From Nocardia sp. CNY236 (GTDB taxonomy: Bacteria > Actinomycetota > Actinomycetes > Mycobacteriales > Mycobacteriaceae): DNA of 64,000 nt. The position numbers and the translations under genes are program-made. The stretch is taken from NCBI RefSeq assembly GCF_000482385.1, contig NZ_KI519394.1:167972-231971 (forward strand), given 5' to 3'. Under the pieces are notes generated by a model that was given only the letters and a program-made list of their open reading frames with translations, did no database searches and was not told the DNA's origin. Positions 35,538 through 44,431 of the stretch are shown here, piece after piece (position 1 is the first letter of the stretch; each line of letters starts with the position of its first letter).

Positions 35538-36698
35538 TCAGGGCTGTTTGTGGATCGGGATCTGTTCGGTGGGCATATCGTCGGCGCCCGGACCCACCCG
35601 TTCGGGCGGGGCGCCGCCGATGGGCGCGGTTCCGCCGGGTCGGCTCGGCCCACCGCCCGGGCGAGCGGGCATCGGGCCGGGTCCACCGCCTCGAATGCCC
35701 AGCAGCACACCGGCGATCACCGCGATCGCGCCGAGTATCCCGGCCACGATCGGCAGGATCCGCCCGTACAGCGACAGCTGATCGACGTACTTCTTGGCCG
35801 TCGACATCTGCGATTCCACGGTCTTGTCGTCCATCACCAGATGCGACTTCAGCGCGGTGACCTCGACCTCGTCCGCAGTACGCGAGTAGTACAGGTGCGG
35901 TTTTTCGCTCCCCTTGATCAGCGCACCGGTCTGGGGCTCGACGAACAGGTCACGGGTGTTGGTGTAGTACCGGATCATCGTCACCGGAGCGTCGCCCTCG
36001 AGACCCCATTTGGCGGCCGGCAGAGTCACGCGATTCCTCGGTGACTGCACCACATCCCACAAACTGGTGGGCGGCACCGACATCCGGAAGTGATAGACCG
36101 TGAGGTTGTTGATCTCGGTCTCTTCGAGGAATTCGATGTCGAAGGTCTTGCGCACGTTGAAATCGAAGTACGGATAGGTCTTCTTCTCCGTGCCGATGGG
36201 GAATCGGTACTGCAAACCCGTGTGTTGCACCGGCTCGGCGATGGTCTGACCCTGGCTGTTCACCGTGAGCGCGATGGAGCCGTTCGGTTCGGTGTCGACC
36301 GGCATGCCGGTGGTGCGGCTGATCGTGACGCGGTCGATCGCCGCGCTCAGCAGTCCGGTGTCGAGTTGCTTGTCGGTCCGTCGCAGCGTCTGGCCCATTT
36401 GCACGGTCATCTTGTCGGCATCGGCCGGATCCTCCACCGTGACGAAACGCTGGGAGACCAGCGGAACATTGCGATCGATCGTGGGCGGGCCGTCCACAGC
36501 CAGCGACGTAGCGTCGAGCACGAGGCTGTCTTCCCCTGGCGGGTTGGTCGCGATGGTGGTGATCTCCAGATCGAGAGGAGTCTTGGCAACTTTGTCGACG
36601 GTGTAGCTCGGGATCAGCACTGCGGCGACGATGAGAAATGCGCCGAGACCGATGAGCGAGCAGGCCACTGTCCTTCTTGTACCGGCACTCGGTGCCAT
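35538..36698 (-). CDS. DUF3068 / PorA-family membrane protein (Rv0227c-like)
   Basis: A 386-residue protein. An N-terminal membrane helix (residues ~8-28, ACSLIGLGAFLIVAAVLIP) is followed by a large extracytoplasmic beta-rich domain, a second helix near residues 320-345 and a short Gly/Pro-rich cytoplasmic tail. The two-helix topology and domain are typical of the DUF3068 family found in mycolic-acid bacteria, annotated 'porin PorA family', though porin activity is not proven. AGGAGAG lies upstream of ATG 36698. Its place between envelope glycan genes matches Rv0227c. Confidence 0.88.
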   Translation of the reverse strand: MAPSAGTRRTVACSLIGLGAFLIVAAVLIPSYTVDKVAKTPLDLEITTIATNPPGEDSLVLDATSLAVDGPPTIDRNVPLVSQRFVTVEDPADADKMTVQMGQTLRRTDKQLDTGLLSAAIDRVTISRTTGMPVDTEPNGSIALTVNSQGQTIAEPVQHTGLQYRFPIGTEKKTYPYFDFNVRKTFDIEFLEETEINNLTVYHFRMSVPPTSLWDVVQSPRNRVTLPAAKWGLEGDAPVTMIRYYTNTRDLFVEPQTGALIKGSEKPHLYYSRTADEVEVTALKSHLVMDDKTVESQMSTAKKYVDQLSLYGRILPIVAGILGAIAVIAGVLLGIRGGGPGPMPARPGGGPSRPGGTAPIGGAPPERVGPGADDMPTEQIPIHKQP

Positions 36699-36900
36699 GC
36701 AAACTCTCCTCGTCGTAGAACACAGGCCGTTGCGGAGATGCCGCGGGCAGCCCGCGGCATCTCGTGAGCCCAGACACTACAGTCCTATGTGGCATCGCGC
36801 GGTGGCGATGGCAGAAACGGTGGAGAAATCGCAGGGCGCTGCGCACGCAAAGGGGCTGTCGGATCATCGACGACGGGTCGGCAAGGCACACTGAATCACG

Positions 36901-38112
36901 ATGACTTCGACCGCGCCCCCTGTGACACCTCCGGCCTCACGAAGGCTCTCGTCGTTCGTTCCCGCGCTGGAGGGCATGCGCGGGATGGCTGCGCTCGGAG
37001 TGTTGGTAACCCACGCGGCATTCCAGACCGCAGCTGTGGACACACCGATCATCGGCCGGGTGTGGCAGCGATTCGACATGGCGGTCGCGGTGTTCTTCGC
37101 CTTGTCCGGATTCCTGCTCTGGCGCCCGCACGCCGCGGCGGCGCGCGGGCTCGGCCCGGCTCCGGCGGTCGGTCACTACCTGTGGCATCGCGCCGCGCGC
37201 ATTCTGCCCGCCTACTGGGTGGTGGTGTGCGTGGTTCTCGTGCTGTTGCCGGGGGCCGCGCGGACGGCCGGAGGGCAGGTGTGGTTGTCGAATCTCGCCC
37301 TGTTGCAGGTATTCGTCCCACTGACCTTGACCGAGGGCCTGACCCATATGTGGAGCCTGTCGGTGGAGGTCGCCTTCTACCTCGTGCTACCGGTGGTGGC
37401 GTTCGCGCTGATTCGGTTGCGCGGGCGCGCAGCCCGGCTGCGGGCTCCGACGCTCCTGGCCGCCGCGGTGATCTGCTTGGGATGGAACCTGATTCCGGTG
37501 CCGACGCCCGAGGCCATCCACGCCGACAACTGGCTGCCCAGCTACCTTCCCTGGTTTCTGGCGGGCATGGTGCTCGCCGAACTCGTCAGCGATACGGTCC
37601 ACCCCTCGGTGTGGCGCCGGGCCGTGGGGAACCAGCGGCTGATGTGGACGGTCGCTGTGGTCGCCTTCGCGGTATCGGCGACCGATCTGGCAGGGCCGGA
37701 CGGACTCACTCGGGCCGAGCCTTGGCAGTACGTGACAAAAGTTGCGCTGGGTTCCATCATCGGGTTCACATTGCTGGCGCCACTGGTGCTGCGAGATACG
37801 GGCGCGCGCACTCACCGGTGGTTGGAATCGCCGGTGGCAGCGATGCTGGGACGCTGGTCGTTCGGAATCTTCCTCTGGCATCTCGCGGTGCTGTCGATCG
37901 TCTTTCCGGTGTTCGGCATTCTGCCTTTCCACGGACAGTTCGGCACGGTGCTCGTGCTGACGATCGCTCTCACCATCCCGGCTGCAGCGGCCAGCTATGC
38001 GCTGGTGGAGGAGCCGGCGCGCCGCTGGTCCCGACGCGGCAGCGCCGCAAGTCCCACCGCGACGACCGCAACCAGCGCGGGCAGCTGCACCAGCGGCGAA
38101 CCACCCAGATAG
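36901..38112 (+). CDS. Acyltransferase-3 family membrane protein (Rv0228-like)
   Basis: A 403-residue integral membrane acyltransferase. The family signature PALEGMRGMAALGVLVTH has the catalytic-type His in the first helix, followed by FFALSGFLLWRPH and HRAARILPAYWVVV. About ten helices run to residue ~375. It likely puts acyl (for example succinyl) groups on an envelope polysaccharide; the acceptor is unknown. The last 118 bases overlap the 3' end of aftD on the other strand. Divergent from the DUF3068 gene. Confidence 0.88.
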   Translation: MTSTAPPVTPPASRRLSSFVPALEGMRGMAALGVLVTHAAFQTAAVDTPIIGRVWQRFDMAVAVFFALSGFLLWRPHAAAARGLGPAPAVGHYLWHRAARILPAYWVVVCVVLVLLPGAARTAGGQVWLSNLALLQVFVPLTLTEGLTHMWSLSVEVAFYLVLPVVAFALIRLRGRAARLRAPTLLAAAVICLGWNLIPVPTPEAIHADNWLPSYLPWFLAGMVLAELVSDTVHPSVWRRAVGNQRLMWTVAVVAFAVSATDLAGPDGLTRAEPWQYVTKVALGSIIGFTLLAPLVLRDTGARTHRWLESPVAAMLGRWSFGIFLWHLAVLSIVFPVFGILPFHGQFGTVLVLTIALTIPAAAASYALVEEPARRWSRRGSAASPTATTATSAGSCTSGEPPR

Positions 38113-41100
38113 CCGTCGGGCGAACGCCAAGGCCCGGTCGACAACGCGGCCATGGACACCGCCGTGCCCACGCCCGCCACCACGACGAGCGCACGGGCGG
38201 CCACCCGCGGCCGGAACCGGACGGCAGCCACACCGATCGTTGTCGTGATCGCACCCACCGGACCGGCGATCACCGTCGTGGTCGCGAGTAGTCCCGCCAC
38301 GCCCATCCACCGCCGCCCCCAGGTGACCGGCGCTGCCGCTGGAGCCGGGTCCGCCCGTGCGTCCACCGAATTCGCCAGCGGGTCGGCCACCTCGTCGGTG
38401 TCGGAGGCCTCGGGTCTCGACCCGCGGCCGGGGCGGCGGAGCGCGACGACGACCAGCGGTATCAACAGCAGCAGGCCACCGAAGATGCCCAGGCGATACC
38501 AGCGATCGATCGGAAAGGCGACCGTGACCGGTCCCATGGCCTCGGCCGGCAGGAGCCAGCCCTGCTGCCAACCGTCGACGACCACCGGCTCCAGCTGCCG
38601 GCCGTCCACGGCGGTTGCGCGCCAACCGGCGTTGGTGCTCGCGGGCAGCACCAACAGGCGAGCGTCGCTACGGGCGACGTGAGCCACGGACGCCGGCATG
38701 TCGGTGCGGGTCATGCGCACACGGTCGACGGAGAACAGCTCGGTCGGCCCGACCGCCACCCCGACCCGACCTGCGGGTACCGCGAACTGCCCCGCCGCTT
38801 CGGAACCGAGACACAGACGCGCGGATACCGGTGCGCTGGAACGCAATTCCGCGGCCGTGGCGGTGATCGTGGTGGACAGGGACCGGCCACCGATTTCGAT
38901 CGTCGGCCCCAGCGCGCACGGCACTGTGAGCACCCGATCCAACGGCGCGGCTGCAGGGTAGTCGGGTCCGAGCACGACCACCTCCGCCAGGCCGGGGGGC
39001 TGAGCTTGTACGAAGCCGAGTGCGGTCTTGTCCAATACCGGTTCCCAGGTGCGCATGCTGACCTCCACCCGGTCGGTCACAGTCGACAACAACTCGATGC
39101 GCGTGGGTTCGCCCGGCGAATCCTGGTCCAGCTCGCGCACCTGCGGGCCGGCGCCGAGGTCCACCGTCACCGAGGTCGGCGCCGCGGGCAGGCCGCCGAG
39201 CGAGGCAGTGAGTTCGAGACCGGTCACCACCACCGGTTCGGGCAGTTCGATCGTGAGGGTCGGTCGCCCAGCGGTCGGATGACGCACGGAGTCTTCCGGA
39301 GCGGTCCAACTGGTGCGCGGGTCACCGTCGGTCGCTGCGAAGGCGGCCCCACGCAGATCGCCGACGTCGGCTGCACCCCGGGCGACGGGACGGCTGTGGT
39401 CGGTGAGCAGAGCCTCCAACGCCGGGCCCTGCCTGGTGCGAACGGTGAGTTCCGGGGTGACGGTCATCGGATTCGGGACCGCGAGCGTGCGCTCGAACGG
39501 ACCCGGCTCCTCCGGCGCCAGCGCGAGGCCTTTGCCGCATCGGACCCGGTCGGGGGCGTCGAAACAGGCGCTGCGGCCAGGAAATTCTTGACCGAGATCC
39601 CAGGCGCGCACCTGTGTTCCCGATGGTGGCGGCGGCAATACGGTGCGACGTCGAATGTCGAGCTCGACCGGTGCGTCACGCTGGGAGTAGTCGACGAGCG
39701 TGAGTTCGCTGATACCGAATTGATCTCCACGGGTACCGTTTTCGGTGCGGATGGCGGTGATGGTCAGCCAGTCGGTGGTACCGGCCGGCAGTGAAACCGA
39801 CACCGATGCACCGGGTTCGGCAATGCGCGCCGATACCGTGCCGTGCGCGGTGCGCACCTCGATCCATTTGACCGGATCTCCGATGGCTGCCGAACTGGTG
39901 GTCAGACTCAGCTGTCCCGAGGCGATCGGACGATCCAGATCCAGTCGAAGCCACTGCCCCAATGCGTGTTCGGTCCCGTTGCTGATCCACGCAGTGGCGA
40001 GATCGCCATCGACGACGGCCGCGGTCGAACTCCCCGGCGCCACCCCGCCGAGCTGGGTGGCGTCCGCGGCGGAACTGGACGCGGTGATCGTCGCGCCGGA
40101 CCATTCGCCGTGGACCAGTTCGGCGCCCGGCACCGGATAGTCGGCTACCAGGTTGTGGGTGCGGCGTGCGTCGTCGGGCGCGCGCAGCGCCGAATTGTGG
40201 TTGTCCACCCGCCCGAAGTCGGCCTCTCGATCCATCGGCGTATCGGTGACCGTCACCGGACCGATGGGCAGCCCGGCCCGCACGGCATCGGCGGCGAGCA
40301 CAGTGGGGGTTTCGGTCGGGCCCGGATCTCGGCGCAATCGCTCGAGCACCTCCGGGCCTCCCTGCACGATCGGGACATCGGCCAGCGGGATCGTATACGC
40401 GCCGGGGAAGCTCTCCGGCGCGCCGAGGCCGCCTCGCACCGTCGTGGGTGTTCCCGGCCCGGGCGCCTCCACCCGGTAGATCTCGATCGCGGGGTAGGGC
40501 GGGCGCAGATCGCCATCGACCACCAATCCGTCGGCGATCACCGAGGTTTCGATCCGACCACCGAACTCGGCCACTCGGCGCAGGCCAGGGGAATCCTCGA
40601 GAGCTTGATGCGCCAGCATCGGCCGAGACGAGCGGGAGGTCTCCGGGTCGAGGTCGTTGCGCAACACCACCACGCCGATGCCCTGGGCGGCGAGGGTTTC
40701 GGCCAGGCCGTCCGAGGGCCGGCCATCGGCGATCAGCCGTTGCACGGAATCCAGTGCGCGGATGGCGCCCGGTGGATTCAGCGGCACCGCGTCACGAACC
40801 GCCCACGGGGTCTCGGCCAGTGCCTGCAGCGGTTCGTCGCGGGTCAGGCCCCAGACTTGATTGCCGAATGGGACGCCGGGCACGACCAGAGCACGGGTGT
40901 CGGCGGCGTGACGGCGCAGCCAGTCCGCTGTCTGCTGCCAATAGGCCGGGACCTGGTCGTAGGCACCGCGCGGCGCCAGCTTGCCGGTCCAGGCCAGCGA
41001 AGTGGATACGGTCAATGCGGCGAGGATCAGCGCGGCGACCGCGACCGGACGGTTGTGCTCTGGATGCACGAACGCGCGCCGCCACACCGGCATCGGTACC

Positions 41101-42293
41101 GATCCGGGCAACGGTATCCGGGCGAGCAGCTGGGCCAGCCCGAGCACCAAGGGGATCCGGATCAACGGCTCCAGCTTGTGCACGTTGCGCAGCGGAGCGC
41201 CCTCGGAATCCAAGAACACTCGCACCGACTCCGCGAACGGCCCACCGATCTCACCGACGAACCCGGCGCACAGGCCGGCCAGGCCGACACACAGGATCAG
41301 AGTGAGTCTGCCGCGGTAGGGCATGGATCGCAGCGCCAGGCCCGCCATGCCCGCCGCCGCGACCAGCCCGGTCGCGAGTACCGCAGCGGGTTGGGTCACC
41401 AACACCGCGCCGGCGATGCGTTCGGGCGAAACGAACGGCGTCCAACTACTCGTACCGCGCAACACTTCGGCGAGTGAGGCCCATTGCGTGGTCACGCCCG
41501 AGGATTCGATGTAGTCCAGAAACGGCGGACTCACCGCGCCGAGCAACAGCAGCGGCACCACCCACCACAGGGTGGCCAACACCAGCAGGGGAATCCAGGC
41601 CGCGGTGAAACGCCACCAACGCCGGGTCGGCCGATACGACGCCCACCACAGCAACGCGGGCAGGAAAGCCGCCACCGTCGCCACCGCATTGACCGCACCC
41701 ATCAGGGCCAGGGCCAGGGCGCTGCCGGCCGGCGTCCGGGCCCGGCTCCGACGCCGCTGCGCCCGGGCGACACCCAGCGCCGCGGGGGCCAGCAGCACCC
41801 ACGGCGCGAGCATCATCGGCAGCGCCTCCGACGAGATCGACCCGAGCGTGGTCAACACCCGCGGAGACAACGCGAAGGCGAGCGCTGCAACGACTCGGGA
41901 GCCGCGCGTGCCGATGCCGAGCGTCTCGCACAGCCGGATGATCCCCCAGAATCCGGCCAGCAGGAGCAACGCCCACCAGATGCGTTGGGTGACCCAGGCG
42001 GGTAGACCCAACGCGTGCCCGACGGTGAAGAAGGCGCCGTGGGGAAAGAAATACCCATAGGCCTGGTTCTGCACTTGGCCCAGCGGCGCCTGGCTGCTCC
42101 ACAGATGGCTCGCGCGCTCGAGAAAGCCGAACGGATTCTGGGCCAGGTCGTATTTCGTGTCCGCGACCGTCAGCGCCGGCGCCTGAGCGAACGCCAGCGC
42201 GCAAGCGACGACGACGCTGGCGAAGAACCAGCCTCTGCCCAGTGGTGTGGTGTCGAACTGCCTCGGCGAATCGGTCGGTGCTGCGGAGGTCAG
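37995..42293 (-). CDS. aftD: AftD, arabinofuranosyltransferase, with non-canonical CTG start
   Basis: A 1432-residue GT-C enzyme that adds arabinofuranose to arabinogalactan and lipoarabinomannan at the outer face of the membrane. N-terminal membrane helices lead into VQNQAYGYFFPHGAFF; long central beta-rich regions look like carbohydrate-binding modules, and C-terminal helices close the protein. An Asp in TVADTKYDL lies in the first extracytoplasmic loop, as in GT-C enzymes. The first in-frame ATG/GTG/TTG is GTG 42074, but conserved sequence with the first helix (WFFASVVVACALAF) lies upstream of it. The only sensible start is CTG 42293, overlapping the TGA of the DUF2613 gene. The total then matches the roughly 1400 residues of mycobacterial AftD (Rv0236c). 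Confidence 0.88.
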   Translation of the reverse strand: MTSAAPTDSPRQFDTTPLGRGWFFASVVVACALAFAQAPALTVADTKYDLAQNPFGFLERASHLWSSQAPLGQVQNQAYGYFFPHGAFFTVGHALGLPAWVTQRIWWALLLLAGFWGIIRLCETLGIGTRGSRVVAALAFALSPRVLTTLGSISSEALPMMLAPWVLLAPAALGVARAQRRRSRARTPAGSALALALMGAVNAVATVAAFLPALLWWASYRPTRRWWRFTAAWIPLLVLATLWWVVPLLLLGAVSPPFLDYIESSGVTTQWASLAEVLRGTSSWTPFVSPERIAGAVLVTQPAAVLATGLVAAAGMAGLALRSMPYRGRLTLILCVGLAGLCAGFVGEIGGPFAESVRVFLDSEGAPLRNVHKLEPLIRIPLVLGLAQLLARIPLPGSVPMPVWRRAFVHPEHNRPVAVAALILAALTVSTSLAWTGKLAPRGAYDQVPAYWQQTADWLRRHAADTRALVVPGVPFGNQVWGLTRDEPLQALAETPWAVRDAVPLNPPGAIRALDSVQRLIADGRPSDGLAETLAAQGIGVVVLRNDLDPETSRSSRPMLAHQALEDSPGLRRVAEFGGRIETSVIADGLVVDGDLRPPYPAIEIYRVEAPGPGTPTTVRGGLGAPESFPGAYTIPLADVPIVQGGPEVLERLRRDPGPTETPTVLAADAVRAGLPIGPVTVTDTPMDREADFGRVDNHNSALRAPDDARRTHNLVADYPVPGAELVHGEWSGATITASSSAADATQLGGVAPGSSTAAVVDGDLATAWISNGTEHALGQWLRLDLDRPIASGQLSLTTSSAAIGDPVKWIEVRTAHGTVSARIAEPGASVSVSLPAGTTDWLTITAIRTENGTRGDQFGISELTLVDYSQRDAPVELDIRRRTVLPPPPSGTQVRAWDLGQEFPGRSACFDAPDRVRCGKGLALAPEEPGPFERTLAVPNPMTVTPELTVRTRQGPALEALLTDHSRPVARGAADVGDLRGAAFAATDGDPRTSWTAPEDSVRHPTAGRPTLTIELPEPVVVTGLELTASLGGLPAAPTSVTVDLGAGPQVRELDQDSPGEPTRIELLSTVTDRVEVSMRTWEPVLDKTALGFVQAQPPGLAEVVVLGPDYPAAAPLDRVLTVPCALGPTIEIGGRSLSTTITATAAELRSSAPVSARLCLGSEAAGQFAVPAGRVGVAVGPTELFSVDRVRMTRTDMPASVAHVARSDARLLVLPASTNAGWRATAVDGRQLEPVVVDGWQQGWLLPAEAMGPVTVAFPIDRWYRLGIFGGLLLLIPLVVVALRRPGRGSRPEASDTDEVADPLANSVDARADPAPAAAPVTWGRRWMGVAGLLATTTVIAGPVGAITTTIGVAAVRFRPRVAARALVVVAGVGTAVSMAALSTGPWRSPDGYLGGSPLVQLPALVAVVAVGLAALPRRDQRRAGSSTSA

Positions 42294-42460
42294 CGTTGAC
42301 CGTACTCGACGTTGTTCAGCAGCGAGGAGTCCTTGTTACCGCTACGGTCGATGTCCGGGCGGGAGTTCTGCTGCATCGCCGTGGTGATGACGAGCACGCC
42401 GACCACACCCAGAAAAGCGCCGGCAACCGCACTCGCGACACCAGGGACGGCAAATTTCAT
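42290..42460 (-). CDS. DUF2613 small membrane protein (Rv0236A-like)
   Basis: A 56-residue protein with one membrane helix (MKFAVPGVASAVAGAFLGVV) and a short exposed tail with DRSGNKDSSLLNNVEYG. This matches the tiny DUF2613 protein that precedes aftD in mycobacteria. ATG 42460 begins the conserved sequence; GGAGTGCC lies upstream. Its TGA overlaps the presumed CTG start of aftD by three bases, so the two are probably translated together. It may be a helper or assembly partner of AftD, which is inference from conserved linkage. Confidence 0.85.
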   Translation of the reverse strand: MKFAVPGVASAVAGAFLGVVGVLVITTAMQQNSRPDIDRSGNKDSSLLNNVEYGQR

Positions 42461-42560
42461 CGCGGCACTCCAATACGTCGAGACAAGCACGTTCCCGGCC
42501 AACCTAGCAGGCTGACCGCGCGCGGGAGGCGTTTAGGCCGCACGAACTCTGCCGCCGGCC

Positions 42561-43655
42561 TCATTCCACGGGCAGCGCACAGTGCAGACCGCCGAGCAGG
42601 GTGCGCAGCTTGGCGGTGGTCTCATCGAGTTCTGCCCGAGGTTCGGACGCCGCGACGATGCCCCCGCCGGCATGCGCGCGCACGGTGCGGCCATCCGCCG
42701 ACAACTCCGCGCACCGAATCGCGACCACCCAGACGCCGTCCCCATCGGCATCGCACCAGCCGACGGCTCCGCCGTAGAACCCGCGATCTTCTTCCAGGTG
42801 GGTGATGACGTCCAACGCAAGATCGGTGGGTGTGCCGCAGACCGCGGGGGTCGGGTGCAGCAACACGGCCAGGTCGAGCGCGGTGATCGCAGGGTCGCGC
42901 AAACGTCCGGTGATCGGCGTCGCCAGATGCCACACCTCGGAGGCGCTGACCAACTCGGGCCCGTCCGGGATCGACAACTGGGCGCACACCGGGCTCAGCC
43001 GCTGGCGAATCCACTCGATGACGAAAGCGTGCTCGTCGCGGTTCTTGGCGCTGGCCAGCAGGTCCCGCGCGTGGGCGGCGTCGACGTCCGGGTCGGCCCC
43101 GCGCGGCATGGTGCCGGCGAGCGGGCGCAGCGTCACGGTGTCGCCGCGCCGGGCGATCAGCACTTCCGGTGTCGCGCCCACCAGCGCCGCACCCGTCCGT
43201 CCGGCGGGCGTCAGGTCGACTGCGAAGACGTTCGCGCGCGGATGCCTGGTCAGCAGGTGGGCCGCGACCAGTTCCGGATCGAGCGCGGACTCCGCTTCGG
43301 CCAGGACCGACCTAGCCGCCACCACCTTGCGCAGCGGTTGTGCTGGATCGTTGAGCTGTTCGACCAGTTTGGTCACCCGCGCCACGTGTTCGGCCGGGTT
43401 CGGAATTTCGGTCACCGCCCGCACCGCGGGAAGATCGGGAAGTGCCGCAGGACGCCACGGACCGCTGGTGTGTTCCACACGCTCGGGAGCCGTCAGCGCG
43501 GCGGGCTGGCTCGGGTCGAAGGGCAGCGCGCCCACCACGCATTCCGCGTGTCCGGTGCGCAGCGCCGCACTCGCCTGCTGGGCGTCGTCGAAATCCATCC
43601 GGCTCCCGTAGCCCCGAACTACGCTGTCGGCGCGAGCGAGCAGGAACCCATCCAT
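42561..43655 (-). CDS. Isochorismate synthase
   Basis: A 364-residue chorismate-utilising enzyme. The C-terminal catalytic half shows RKVVAARSVLAEAESALDPE, VGATPEVLIARRGDTVTLRPLAGT, the HP-containing LLHPTPAVCGTPTDLA and GFYGGAVGWCDADGDGVW, all typical of EntC/MenF-type enzymes. It turns chorismate into isochorismate for salicylate-type siderophores (nocobactin) or menaquinone. Nothing nearby decides between these. M. tuberculosis Rv3215 (EntC) is of similar size. No iron box is visible upstream. Confidence 0.92.
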   Translation of the reverse strand: MDGFLLARADSVVRGYGSRMDFDDAQQASAALRTGHAECVVGALPFDPSQPAALTAPERVEHTSGPWRPAALPDLPAVRAVTEIPNPAEHVARVTKLVEQLNDPAQPLRKVVAARSVLAEAESALDPELVAAHLLTRHPRANVFAVDLTPAGRTGAALVGATPEVLIARRGDTVTLRPLAGTMPRGADPDVDAAHARDLLASAKNRDEHAFVIEWIRQRLSPVCAQLSIPDGPELVSASEVWHLATPITGRLRDPAITALDLAVLLHPTPAVCGTPTDLALDVITHLEEDRGFYGGAVGWCDADGDGVWVVAIRCAELSADGRTVRAHAGGGIVAASEPRAELDETTAKLRTLLGGLHCALPVE

Positions 43656-43761
43656 GTCCCCAACCTAACGCGGTCGGGGCGACCACTCCGGTCGAGGTCC
43701 CCGTCCGCGGCGAGCGACCCCGATCGCGCCCTGGCACGCGGAGCACGCGACACCATCGGGG

Positions 43762-44235
43762 TCAGGGTGTCTTACCGGGGGGAACCAGCAGGACGGGACG
43801 GTGGCAGTGTTTGAGCACGGCGTCGGCGACGCTGCTGTGCAACAGCGCGCGGATGCCGGTCGCTCCCCGAGTTCCCGCGACGATGATGTCGACATCGAGT
43901 TCGTCGGCACAGTCGACGATGGCGTTCCAGATGGTCGTGGAACATTCGGCGGTGCGCGCCTCGGCGTTCAAGCCCGCCAGTTCGGCCAGTCGCACCCCTT
44001 CGGCGTTGATGGTCCGGGCGTCGAGGTAGGCCACATCCTCGAGTTCCTCGTCGGGCACCCACTCCTGTTGCACCACACCCGAAAGCCCTGCCAAGCGCGC
44101 TGCTTGGCGTACCAAGGGTTCCCATGCGGTCAGCACGACAGCGCGATCGGCACTGAGGAATCGCCCAGCGTATTCGATAGCACGCTTGGCGTTCTCGGAG
44201 CCGTCGTAGGCGATGAGCATCAGATCGCAGGGCAC
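43762..44235 (-). CDS. Universal stress protein (UspA family)
   Basis: A 157-residue single-domain Usp. It opens DLMLIAYDGSENAKRAIEYA with the conserved Asp. The ATP-binding motif G-2X-G-9X-G(S/T) appears as AGTRGATGIRALLHSSVADAV, followed by HRPVLLVPP. GTG 44235 is preceded by GAGAGG at the right distance; ATG 44220 is possible but would lose the first strand. Divergent from lpqI. Confidence 0.9.
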   Translation of the reverse strand: MPCDLMLIAYDGSENAKRAIEYAGRFLSADRAVVLTAWEPLVRQAARLAGLSGVVQQEWVPDEELEDVAYLDARTINAEGVRLAELAGLNAEARTAECSTTIWNAIVDCADELDVDIIVAGTRGATGIRALLHSSVADAVLKHCHRPVLLVPPGKTP

Positions 44236-44431
44236 GTTGACCTCTCGGTGGGCACGACCGCACGGTAGGAACGACCGGCGAAGCACAGCCGCACTTCGAG
44301 CCTACCCTCGGGCGGCCCCACGAAACGCCATGGCAACAGGTGTGACCTGTGGGAATGGCGCTCGATCCGGTTCGGGCGGCCGTGGACGCCGGTCCCGGGT
44401 GGCGGCGCCGCGAGGAGTACCGTCGACCATT

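Noticed and set aside
37995..42074. AftD starting at GTG 42074
   Set aside because: This would remove the first membrane helix and the first loop with the conserved Asp, which are present in frame just upstream.
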